From the NCBI GenBank assembly GCA_963837265.1, contig CAWIMQ010000006.1, positions 744,001 through 808,000 on the forward strand: a stretch of 64,000 nt of DNA. Reading direction: 5' to 3'. Both the position numbers and the translations under genes were made by a program. The notes beneath the pieces are model-generated. The model saw nothing but the letters and a program-made list of their open reading frames with translations, was not told the origin of the DNA and did not search any database. Each line of letters begins with the position of its first letter. Position 1 is the first letter of the stretch. This DNA is from DATBLE01 sp963837265 (lineage in GTDB: Bacteria; Actinomycetota; Thermoleophilia; Gaiellales; Gaiellaceae). This document shows positions 7,443 through 14,542 of this stretch, piece after piece.

Positions 7443-9035
7443 CTATTCGGCCGCGATCAGGAGGTGGTAGTGCGGCTGCCCGCCCTCCTGCACGTCGACC
7501 TCCAGCTCGGGATGGCCGGCGGCGATCGAGTCGACGAGACCGTTCACCGGCGGCGCCCCGTCTCCGGTCAGGATCGTCAGCAGGCCGCGCGGCTCGGCGA
7601 GCAGACGCTCGACCACCGAGGCGGCGACGTCGGCGAAGTCGGGACCGCCGGCGACCGGCTCGCCCTCGGCGAGGCCGAGATAGGCGCCCTTCTGCACCGC
7701 GACGCCGTTCAGCTGCACGTCCCGCGAGGCAGTCGTGACCGCGCCGGTCGCCACCCCGGCGACCGCCTCCTCCATCTCCGCGACGTTCTCCTCCGCGGAC
7801 CGCGCGCCGTCGAAGGCGACCATCGCCGCGAGCCCGGCCGGGATCGAGCGGGTCGGCACCACGCGAACCGGCTTCGCCGCGTGCTCGGCCGCCTTCTCGG
7901 CGGCGAGGATCACGTTCGGGTTGTTCGGGAGCACGACGACCTCCGGGGCGGCGGTCGCCTCGACGGCGCCGAGGATCTCGGCGGTCGCTGGGTTCATCGA
8001 CTGCCCGCCCTCGACGATGCGGGTCGCGCCCAGGCTGCGGAAGAGGCGGTCGTTGCCCTTGCCGGCTACGACGGCGACGACCTCGGTCTCCTGCGGATCC
8101 GGGACGAGCTCGAGCAGCCTGCTCTCGCGCTCGGCGGTCTGGCGGTGCATGTTCGCGATCTCGATCCCGTCGAGCGTGCCGCGGGCGACCCCGAGCGTGA
8201 GCGCCGCGCCCGGGTCGTCGGTGTGGACGTGGACCTTCAGCGCAGACTCGTCGCCGACCACCATCAGCGAGTCGCCGAGCTGCTCGAGCTCCTGCTCGAT
8301 CGCCGAGCGGTCCAGGCGGTCGCCCTCGATCACGAAGACGGTGCAATAGCGGTAGCGGGACAGCTCCTGGTGGACGGCGTCGAGGCCGACCTCCTCGAGC
8401 TCCGGGGGCAGCTCCGGGAGCTCCTCGCCGGTGACCGCGGCGGTCAGCCCGCGGACCAGCTCGAGCAGGCCCGCACCGCCCGCGTCCACCACGCCCGCCT
8501 GGCGCAGGATCTCGAGGTACTGCGGCGTCCGCGCGAGCGCGTCCTCGCCCCGGCGGACGAGCGCGCGGAGCAGGTCGCCGACGGGCAGGTCCGGCCGCGC
8601 CTGCGCCTCGGCCTCCTCGGCGAGCTCGCGAATCACCGTCAGCATCGTTCCCTCGACCGGCTTGCGCACCGCCCGGTAGGCGGCGTCGCTCGCCGAGCGA
8701 AACGCCCTGGCGAGAGTGGGCGAGTCGATCACGGCGGCCTCCCCGGCGACATCGGCGAACCCGCGGACGATCTGGGAGAGAATCACGCCCGAGTTGCCCC
8801 GCGCGCCCATCAGCGCCGCGCGGGCGACTTCGTGCGCGAGCCGTTCCCGGTCGGCGTCCTCGAGCCGGTCGAGCGCCTCCTTGACCGCCCGCACGGTCAG
8901 CGTCAGGTTCGTGCCGGTGTCGCCGTCCGGGACCGGGTAGACGTTCAGGTCGTCGATCCGGCGGCGGCTCGCCTCCAGGGCGGCGGCGGTCGGGCCGGCC
9001 AGCGTGCGGATCGCCTCGAGGTCGGTGCGGCTCAT
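7443..9035 (-). CDS. fakA: Fatty acid kinase catalytic subunit FakA (DAK2/YloV family)
   Basis: FakA phosphorylates fatty acids held by FakB/DegV proteins using ATP. The 530-residue product has an N-terminal DhaL-type kinase domain with NVYPVPDGDTGTNLTLTV and ARGNSGVILSQIVRG. A middle and C-terminal DegV-like/YloV region contains VVGDESALKVHVHTDDPG, VLPNNPNVI and LTILTGDGA. The ATG at 9035 overlaps the asp23 stop (ATGA). The chain asp23-fakA-receiver-degV on one strand next to rpmB mirrors the conserved rpmB/yloU/yloV neighbourhood of many Gram-positive bacteria. Confidence 0.93.
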   Translation of the reverse strand: MSRTDLEAIRTLAGPTAAALEASRRRIDDLNVYPVPDGDTGTNLTLTVRAVKEALDRLEDADRERLAHEVARAALMGARGNSGVILSQIVRGFADVAGEAAVIDSPTLARAFRSASDAAYRAVRKPVEGTMLTVIRELAEEAEAQARPDLPVGDLLRALVRRGEDALARTPQYLEILRQAGVVDAGGAGLLELVRGLTAAVTGEELPELPPELEEVGLDAVHQELSRYRYCTVFVIEGDRLDRSAIEQELEQLGDSLMVVGDESALKVHVHTDDPGAALTLGVARGTLDGIEIANMHRQTAERESRLLELVPDPQETEVVAVVAGKGNDRLFRSLGATRIVEGGQSMNPATAEILGAVEATAAPEVVVLPNNPNVILAAEKAAEHAAKPVRVVPTRSIPAGLAAMVAFDGARSAEENVAEMEEAVAGVATGAVTTASRDVQLNGVAVQKGAYLGLAEGEPVAGGPDFADVAASVVERLLAEPRGLLTILTGDGAPPVNGLVDSIAAGHPELEVDVQEGGQPHYHLLIAAE

Positions 9036-9382
9036 GCCGAGACCTTCACCGCCTCGATGTGCACCTCGACCGCAGCCGGCGGCAGGCCGGTCATCCGCTC
9101 GACCTCGTAGGCGACCCGGTTTCGAACGGTGGACGCGACCTCGGCCAGGTTCAGGCCGTGCTCGACGACCACGTGGAGCACGATCGAGAGGTTGCCGGCC
9201 TCGCGCGAGATCTCGACCCCCCGCGTCGCGCGGTCGCGTGCGAGCAGCCGGCCGAGCTTGCGGGACGAGGACATCGCGACCACGCCGTAGCACTCTGCCG
9301 CCGTGAGCCCGACGATCTGGGCGACGGCGTCGTCGGTGACCGCTACCCGGCCCAGCTCGGAGGAGGAGAGAACGAACTCCAC
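9032..9382 (-). CDS. Asp23/Gls24 family protein
   Basis: The product is a 116-residue Asp23/YloU-type protein, a family that often sits next to fakA and is linked to the cell envelope and lipid metabolism. It shows LGRVAVTDDAVAQIVGLTA at the N terminus, VVEHGLNLAEVASTVRNRV in the middle, and GLPPAAVEVHIEAVKV at the end. The GTG at 9382 (VEFVLSSSELG) gives the usual family length. Longer in-frame starts run into a repeat element. Its stop overlaps the fakA start by four bases. Confidence 0.9.
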   Translation of the reverse strand: MEFVLSSSELGRVAVTDDAVAQIVGLTAAECYGVVAMSSSRKLGRLLARDRATRGVEISREAGNLSIVLHVVVEHGLNLAEVASTVRNRVAYEVERMTGLPPAAVEVHIEAVKVSA

Positions 9383-9392
9383 GCCGCGTTTA

Positions 9393-9490
9393 CGCACGGG
9401 GGAGGAACTACGTTCCCCCCTGCGCCCCCTGCTTGCTCGCCCGCTGTGCTTGAAACGTCGCCTGCTGCCGCCCGGCCGCAGCTCGCCGCG
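9393..9490 (-). repeat. Two-hairpin interspersed element, diverged copy 3
   Basis: Read on the minus strand it shares CCGGGCGGCAGC, AGGGGGCGC and a hairpin GGGGGGAAC/GTTCCTCCCC with copies at 1469 and 6081. The first hairpin is less clear. It follows rpmB and precedes asp23 on the same strand. It could end the rpmB transcript or insulate the two genes. Confidence 0.5.
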
Positions 9491-9595
9491 CCCGCGGTGT
9501 CGGGCGCGGCGACGGAGCCGCTCTTCCGGTGTCACGCACGCCAAGGACGAAGTCCACTGCGCGAGCTTAGACCCGAATCGGGCCCACGGCGGTTG

Positions 9596-9784
9596 CTAGG
9601 CCTTCTGGACCTTGCCGCTCTTCAGGCAGCGCGTGCAGACGTACGCCCGCCTGGGCACCCCGCCGACCAGGATGCGGACGCGCTGGAGGTTCGGGTCGAA
9701 CCGGCGCTTGGTCGCCACCATCGAGTGGCTCCGGTGGTGGCCGAACGAGGGCTTCTTTCCGCAGACGGAGCAGATCTTCGACAT
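9596..9784 (-). CDS. rpmB: 50S ribosomal protein L28
   Basis: L28 is a small protein of the large ribosomal subunit. The 62-residue product has the canonical start SKICSVCGKKPSFGHHRSHS, the arginine-rich middle and VCTRCLKSGKV at the end. Two CxxC pairs are present (CSVC and CTRC), so this is the zinc-binding form. A -10-like TACACT (minus strand, 9800-9795) ends 10 bases before the ATG, suggesting a short leader and a promoter separate from ribH. Downstream lies the asp23-fakA operon. Confidence 0.97.
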   Translation of the reverse strand: MSKICSVCGKKPSFGHHRSHSMVATKRRFDPNLQRVRILVGGVPRRAYVCTRCLKSGKVQKA

Positions 9785-9794
9785 GCGGCCGCCA

Positions 9795-9800
9795 AGTGTA
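9795..9800 (-). promoter_or_regulatory. Possible -10 box for rpmB
   Basis: TACACT on the minus strand lies 10 bases upstream of the rpmB ATG, giving a leader of only a few bases. No good -35 hexamer is seen at the expected distance, which would fall inside the end of ribH. Confidence 0.3.
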
Positions 9801-9808
9801 GCGGCTGC

Positions 9809-10696
9809 CTACTGCCGCGCCGCAGCCGTCCGCAGCTGGGCGAACGCGTCCGCCATCTCGAGCGCCGTGCGCGCGGCCCGGGCGCCGCGGTCGACGCGCG
9901 CCTCCGCCTGCTCGGCGGTGTCGACGGTGAGCACGCCGAACGACACCGGCACGCCGGTCTCGATGCCGGCGAGCTGCAGGCCGCTCGCCGCCTCGCTGGC
10001 GACGAAGTCGAAGTGAGGGGTCTCGCCGCGGATGACGCAGCCGAGCGCGACCACGCACGCGTAGCGCCGCGTCTTGGCGAGCGCCATCGCCGCGATCGGC
10101 AGCTCGAAGGCTCCCGGGACCGGCATGACGACGACCGCGTCCGGGGCGACCCCGGCCTCCTCGAGCTCGGCGAGCGCCGACTCGAGCAGCCGGTTGGTGA
10201 TCTCGGCGTTGAACCGGCTGACGACGACCGCGACCGCCCGCCGCTCCCCGTTCGGCACCCCCTCGAGCACCGGGTAGCCGTCGGGAACGCGGAGCTCGCC
10301 GGCGACGTGCTGCTCGGGCGGCACCGCCTCCTCGGCCCGAGGCTCCTGCGGCCGCTCGGGCTCGGGCTCGACGTCCGGCGGCACGACCGGGGCGACCTCC
10401 GGCGGCGGCACGACCGGCGAGACCGCCTCGAGCTCGTCGTCCTCGTCGAAGACGATCTCCGGCTCGGTCCCAGGCGGCGGCTCGACCCGGAGCTCCTCCA
10501 CCGCAGGCTCGTGCTCCGCGTACGGCTCCGCGGCGGGCTCGTCCGCGGTAGCCTCGTCCACTGCGGCCTCGTCCACTGCGGCCTCGTCGGTGGCGGCCTC
10601 CTCCGCTTCGGGCTCGGCCCGCGGGCCCGGCGGGCGGAGGCGCGTCGACCAGTCGCGAAGCGGCCAGTCCTGGGAGTCTTCGGGGTAGTCGCTCAT
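9809..10696 (-). CDS. ribH: Lumazine synthase with long acidic N-terminal extension
   Basis: RibH condenses 5-amino-6-ribitylaminouracil with dihydroxybutanone phosphate to lumazine, the step before riboflavin synthase. Residues about 140-295 are a complete lumazine synthase: VVVSRFNAEITNRLLE, PVPGAFELPIAAMALA, the catalytic His in GETPHFDFVA, and GVPVSFGVLTVDT. The first 135 or so residues are extra. They are rich in Glu, Asp, Ala and Pro, with repeats such as DEAAVDEAAVDEA, and are predicted to be disordered. The single frame without an internal break, and the ATGA overlap of the start at 10696 with ribBA, argue that the extension is real. Usual family length is about 155 residues. Confidence 0.94.
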   Translation of the reverse strand: MSDYPEDSQDWPLRDWSTRLRPPGPRAEPEAEEAATDEAAVDEAAVDEATADEPAAEPYAEHEPAVEELRVEPPPGTEPEIVFDEDDELEAVSPVVPPPEVAPVVPPDVEPEPERPQEPRAEEAVPPEQHVAGELRVPDGYPVLEGVPNGERRAVAVVVSRFNAEITNRLLESALAELEEAGVAPDAVVVMPVPGAFELPIAAMALAKTRRYACVVALGCVIRGETPHFDFVASEAASGLQLAGIETGVPVSFGVLTVDTAEQAEARVDRGARAARTALEMADAFAQLRTAAARQ

Positions 10697-11943
10697 TCGC
10701 CCTCCGGCTCGAACTTGAGGTCCTGATGGTGGAGCCGGTGGCCCAGCTTCTCACGTTTCGTCCTCAGGTAGCGGAGGTTCTCGACGTTCGGAGGCACTTC
10801 GATCGGCACCTCCCTGGTCACCGTGAGGCCGTAGGCGACCGCGCTCTCCATCTTCCGCGGGTTGTTCGTCAGCAGGCGGATCGTCGAGAGCCCGAGCTCG
10901 GCGAGGATCTGGTACCCGATCCCGTAGTCACGTGAGTCGGCAGGGAAGCCCAGCTCGGCGTTCGCCTCGACCGTGTCCAGTCCCCGTTCCTGGAGCTCGT
11001 AGGCCCGCAGCTTGTTCAGCAGGCCGATTCCGCGACCCTCCTGCGCCATGTACAGGAGCACCCCGCGCGCCTCGGCGCCGATCTGCGCGAGCGCGAGCTC
11101 GAGCTGCTCGCCGCAGTCGCAGCGCAGGGAATGGAAGACGTCACCGGTCAGGCACTCGGAGTGGACCCGCACGAGCACGTTCTCGCGCCCGTCGACCTCG
11201 CCCTTGACCAGCGCGACGTGGTGCTTGCCGGTCAGCCTCTCGCGGAAGGCCACGGCGGTGAACTCCCCGTACACGGTCGGGAGCCGGACACTGGACGTTC
11301 GCTCGACCAGCTTCTCGTGACGGCGCCGGTGCTCGATCAGGTCGGCGACGGTGATCATCTTCAGCCCGTGCCGCGCGCAGTACTCGACGAGGTCCGGGAC
11401 ACGGGCCATCGTCCCGTCGTCCTTCATGATCTCGCAGACGACTCCGGCCGGGGTCAGGCCCGCGAGCCGGGCGAGGTCGACCGAGGCCTCGGTCTGGCCG
11501 GCACGCTGGAGGACGCCGCCCGTGCGCGCGCGCAGCGGGAGGATGTGGCCGCCCTCGATCAGATCGTGCGGAGTCGTGGCCGGATCGATCGCGACCGCGA
11601 TCGTGTGCGCCCGGTCGGCGGCGGAGACACCTGTGGTGATCCCCTCGCGCGCGTCGATCGTGGTCGTGTACGCGGTGCCGAGCCGCGACTCGCGGCTCGA
11701 CGCGAGCGGCCGGAGAGCGAGGTCGTCGCAGCGCTGCTCGGTCAGGCAGAGGCAGATCACGCCGCGCCCGTGGGTGGCCATGAAGTTGATCGCCTCCGCG
11801 GTCGCGAACTCGGCGGCGATCGTCAGGTCGCCCTCGTTCTCCCGGTCGGGCGCGTCGACCACGACCACGAAGCGGCCGGCTCGGAAGTCCGCGATCGCCT
11901 CGTCGATCGTCGCGAAGGTGCGTGGCTCGGTCGTCGCCGCCAT
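10693..11943 (-). CDS. ribBA: Bifunctional dihydroxybutanone phosphate synthase / GTP cyclohydrolase II
   Basis: The 416-residue fusion supplies both riboflavin precursors. The N-terminal half (about 1-205) is RibB, with DRENEGDLTIAAEFAT and GHILPLRARTGG. The C-terminal half is RibA, with the zinc site HSECLTGDVFHSLRCDCGEQ, the catalytic region EGRGIGLLNKL and the ending LLTNNPRK. It lies two bases after ribE and overlaps ribH by ATGA, within a ribD-ribE-ribBA-ribH run on the minus strand. Confidence 0.97.
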   Translation of the reverse strand: MAATTEPRTFATIDEAIADFRAGRFVVVVDAPDRENEGDLTIAAEFATAEAINFMATHGRGVICLCLTEQRCDDLALRPLASSRESRLGTAYTTTIDAREGITTGVSAADRAHTIAVAIDPATTPHDLIEGGHILPLRARTGGVLQRAGQTEASVDLARLAGLTPAGVVCEIMKDDGTMARVPDLVEYCARHGLKMITVADLIEHRRRHEKLVERTSSVRLPTVYGEFTAVAFRERLTGKHHVALVKGEVDGRENVLVRVHSECLTGDVFHSLRCDCGEQLELALAQIGAEARGVLLYMAQEGRGIGLLNKLRAYELQERGLDTVEANAELGFPADSRDYGIGYQILAELGLSTIRLLTNNPRKMESAVAYGLTVTREVPIEVPPNVENLRYLRTKREKLGHRLHHQDLKFEPEGE

Positions 11944-11945
11944 CG

Positions 11946-12518
11946 TCAGATCGTAGCCCGGGTCAGCCGCTCCACGTACTTCGCGAGCACGTCCGCCTCC
12001 AGGTTGACCTCGTCCCCGGGCGCGAGCGATCCGAGCGTCGTCACGGCGAGCGTGTGCGGGACGAGAGCCGCCGCGAACCCGGCCTCGTCGAGGCCGGCGA
12101 CCGTGAGCGACACGCCGTCCATCGCCACCGATCCCTTCTCGACGCAGTAGCGGAGGGCCTCCGGAGGCGCGTCGATCCAGATGCGTCTGCCCTCCCCCTC
12201 CGGCTCGACCGAGCGGACGCGCCCGGTGCCGTCCACGTGTCCCTGCACGTAGTGGCCACCCAGCGCGTCGCCCGCTTTCAGCGCGGGCTCGAGGTTCACC
12301 CGCGAGCCGGGCCCGAGCCGTCCGAGACTCGTCCGCGCGAGCGTCTCCGGCACGGCGTCGAAAGCGAGGGTGCGCCGGTCGCCGTCGACGACGGTCAGAC
12401 AGACGCCGGCGATCGACACCGAGTCGCCGACCGCCGCCGCGATCTGCGACTCGATCCGCAGCCGGCCGCCCTCGAAGGAGACGACGCTCCCGACCTCGCG
12501 CACGAGCCCCGTGAACAC
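11946..12518 (-). CDS. ribE: Riboflavin synthase, alpha chain
   Basis: The enzyme dismutates two lumazine molecules to riboflavin. The 190-residue product starts at GTG with FTGLVREVGSV and holds two lumazine-binding repeats. The second begins near GGHYVQGHVDGTGRV. Both repeats contain the VSIAGVCLTV and VAMDGVSLTV type motifs. It is followed two bases later by ribBA and lies 20 bases after a small unknown gene. Length is slightly below the usual 200. Confidence 0.95.
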   Translation of the reverse strand: MFTGLVREVGSVVSFEGGRLRIESQIAAAVGDSVSIAGVCLTVVDGDRRTLAFDAVPETLARTSLGRLGPGSRVNLEPALKAGDALGGHYVQGHVDGTGRVRSVEPEGEGRRIWIDAPPEALRYCVEKGSVAMDGVSLTVAGLDEAGFAAALVPHTLAVTTLGSLAPGDEVNLEADVLAKYVERLTRATI

Positions 12519-12538
12519 GGAGGTAAGGCTAACCGGGG

Positions 12539-12769
12539 CTATCCGAGCACGAGTGCCTCGAGGGTCTCGCGGACCGACATCTCGACGTCGCCGCGCTCGT
12601 CCGGCCGGGCGCGGGCGAGCTCGGCCAGGAGCTCGTCCACCACCTCGACCTGTCCGGGGGACAGTCCCTCGCGTCCGGCGGCCTCGATCCCCGCCCGCAG
12701 GCGCACGTTGTCGAGGTGCCTCGCCAGCCAGCGGGAGAGCAGCGCGACGATGCGGTCCTCAGGGCTCAT
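12539..12769 (-). CDS. Small helical protein inside the riboflavin operon
   Basis: I do not recognise this 76-residue protein. It begins MSPEDRIVALLSRWLARH, is rich in Leu, Arg, Glu and Ala, and looks fully alpha-helical and soluble. It has no cysteines. The ATG at 12769 overlaps the 3' end of ribD by 11 bases and the stop is 20 bases before ribE, so it is almost certainly co-transcribed. A function in flavin metabolism is only suggested by position. Confidence 0.7.
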   Translation of the reverse strand: MSPEDRIVALLSRWLARHLDNVRLRAGIEAAGREGLSPGQVEVVDELLAELARARPDERGDVEMSVRETLEALVLG

Positions 12770-13778
12770 GGACGTAGGCGTCGAGCCGGACGTCCACGCC
12801 GGACGGCGTCGCCCGGAGGCGGCTGAGCTCGACCGGGCGAGGGAGGGAGCCGAGCAGGAGCGGCCCCGCGCCGGCGATCGCGGGGGCGACGAAGACGATG
12901 AGCCTGTCGACGAGGTCGTGCGCGAGGAACGCCGCCGCCAGGGTCGGCCCGCCCTCGAGGAGCAGCGACTGGACGCCGTCGGCCCCGAGACGGGCGAGCT
13001 CCTCCTCGAGCGGCCGCGTCCGGAGCTCGAGCTCCGAGCCGTCCGGCAAGGGGCCGCGGCCGAAGGCGAGCCGCCGGGGCTGGCGGGTCGCCCCCACGCC
13101 GCGGGCGGTCAGCTCGGGGGCGTCGGCGCGCACCGTGCCCATCCCGACCGCGACCGCGTCGGACGCCGCCCGCAGCTCGTGGACGGCGCGGCGGCTCTCC
13201 TCCCCCGTCACCCACCTGGAGCCGGGGACGGCTACGCGGCCGTCGAGCGTGACCGCGAGCTTCAGGGTCACGAACGGGCGCCCGGTCGCGATCCACGTCC
13301 GCCAGGCCTCGTTCTGGGCGCGCGCCTCGAACGAGTCGGCGTGCTCGACCTCGACTCCCTGCGCCGCGACGAGCTCGAGGCCTCCACCGGCTTCCGGGTT
13401 CGGGTCGAGCGAGCCGGCCACCACCCGGGCGATCCCGGCACGAAGGACCGCCTCCGTACAGGGCGGCGTGGCGCCGTGATGGCCGCACGGCTCCATCGTC
13501 ACGTAGAGCACGGCCCCCCGAGCGCGCTCGCCCGCGGCCTCGAGCGCGACCACCTCCGCGTGCGGGCCCCCCTTCCGCTCGTGCCAGCCCTCGCCGACCA
13601 CCTCGTCTCCCGAGACGACGACCGCGCCGACGACCGGGTTCGGCCGGGTGGTGCCGCGCCCGCGCTCGGCCAGCTCGAGCGCCCGCTCCAGGCGGCTGGC
13701 GCCTTCGACGCCACGGCATCGCCTCGCACCAGGACCGACAGCTTCGCTGTCTTCCTTGTGCTCGGCTTCGTCTCTCAT
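12759..13778 (-). CDS. ribD: Bifunctional deaminase/reductase of riboflavin synthesis
   Basis: RibD performs the deamination and side-chain reduction steps of riboflavin synthesis. The deaminase domain shows TRPNPVVGAVVV, the zinc ligands GGPHAEVVALEAAG and PCGHHGATPPC. The reductase domain shows PFVTLKLAVTLDGRVAVPG, GMGTVRADAPELTARG and LLLEGGPTLAAAFL. The product is 339 residues if started at the ATG at 13778. The first 27 or so residues come from the palindromic junction element and are not part of the usual family, which begins near SRLERALELAERGRG. That ATG overlaps the rpe stop (ATGA). No FMN riboswitch is visible nearby. Confidence 0.95.
   Translation of the reverse strand: MRDEAEHKEDSEAVGPGARRCRGVEGASRLERALELAERGRGTTRPNPVVGAVVVSGDEVVGEGWHERKGGPHAEVVALEAAGERARGAVLYVTMEPCGHHGATPPCTEAVLRAGIARVVAGSLDPNPEAGGGLELVAAQGVEVEHADSFEARAQNEAWRTWIATGRPFVTLKLAVTLDGRVAVPGSRWVTGEESRRAVHELRAASDAVAVGMGTVRADAPELTARGVGATRQPRRLAFGRGPLPDGSELELRTRPLEEELARLGADGVQSLLLEGGPTLAAAFLAHDLVDRLIVFVAPAIAGAGPLLLGSLPRPVELSRLRATPSGVDVRLDAYVHEP
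13698..13778 (-). repeat. Palindromic gene-junction element, copy 2
   Basis: This minus-strand copy of the element at 5732-5811 has an identical first 19 bases. The hairpin arms are GACAGC/GCTGTC (13737-13751) around GAA. The arm change relative to copy 1 is compensated on the other side. Its initial ATGA supplies the rpe stop and the ribD start, exactly as copy 1 does for its two genes. Confidence 0.7.
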
Positions 13779-14452
13779 GCGAGCTGCTCGACGAGGCGGC
13801 GGTATGCGCCCGCGATGTCCTCCGTCCCGAAGACGGCGTTTCCGCACACGAGCAGGTCGGCGCCGGCGTCGTGGACGAGTCGGATGTTCCCGCTCGTGAT
13901 CCCCCCATCCACCTGGACGTGGATCCGGTCGGGGAGGAGCGCACGGAGCCGCTCGATCCGCCCAACCGCCTCCGGCATGAACTCCTGCCCCGAGTAGCCC
14001 GGATGGATGCTCATGCACAGAACGAGGTCGAAGGGATCCGCGACGGCTGCCACCTCCTCGACGCTCGTCTCCGGCTTGAAGGAGAGTCCGACCTGAAAGC
14101 CCTGCTCGTGAGCCGCGGCTGCGAGCGCGGGTGGGTCGTCGGCAGCCTCGATGTGAAAGGTGACGCTGTCGGCCCCGGCCTGCCGCAGCGCCTCGAAGTG
14201 ATGCTCGGGGTCGTCCACCATCAGGTGGCAGTCGAGAACACCCTCCCCCCGGTGGACGATCGGCGCGATCGACTGGAGGACGATCGGGCCCATGGTGACC
14301 GGTTCGACGAAGTGCGCGTCGCCGATGTCGAAGTGGAAGACCCGGGCGCCGGCCCGGAGCAGGGCCTCGACCTGCTCGCCCAGCCGCGAGAAGTCGGCTG
14401 CGTAGAGCGAGGGCTCGACCTCGACCGTCCGGATCCAGCGGTCCCAGCTCAC
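13775..14452 (-). CDS. rpe: Ribulose-phosphate 3-epimerase
   Basis: The enzyme interconverts ribulose 5-phosphate and xylulose 5-phosphate. The 225-residue TIM-barrel product has VEPSLYAADFSRLGEQV, the metal-site motifs VFHFDIGDAHFVEP and DCHLMVDDPEHH, and VQVDGGITSGNIRLVHDAG. It starts at GTG 14452. Its product, or rather ribulose 5-phosphate itself, is a riboflavin precursor (RibB substrate), so the linkage to rib genes is metabolically sensible. Its stop codon lies within the palindromic element. Confidence 0.96.
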   Translation of the reverse strand: MSWDRWIRTVEVEPSLYAADFSRLGEQVEALLRAGARVFHFDIGDAHFVEPVTMGPIVLQSIAPIVHRGEGVLDCHLMVDDPEHHFEALRQAGADSVTFHIEAADDPPALAAAAHEQGFQVGLSFKPETSVEEVAAVADPFDLVLCMSIHPGYSGQEFMPEAVGRIERLRALLPDRIHVQVDGGITSGNIRLVHDAGADLLVCGNAVFGTEDIAGAYRRLVEQLA

Positions 14453-14542
14453 GGCGCGATCTTACGGCGCCGTACAAGTGACGTTTGCCACCCAGCGTCT
14501 GGCACTGGGATGTGACGATTGCGTGACGATTCGCCCAAAGGC
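14453..14542. other. Spacer upstream of rpe with palindromes
   Basis: This 90-bp spacer holds TACGGCGCCGTA, an imperfect copy (CAGCGTCTGGCACTG, near 14493-14507) of the AGTGCC-GGCACT palindrome seen at 24673, and a repeated GTGACGATT (14512 and 14523). It is the only promoter-sized gap before the rpe-rib run. I see none of the conserved blocks of an FMN riboswitch. Confidence 0.4.
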
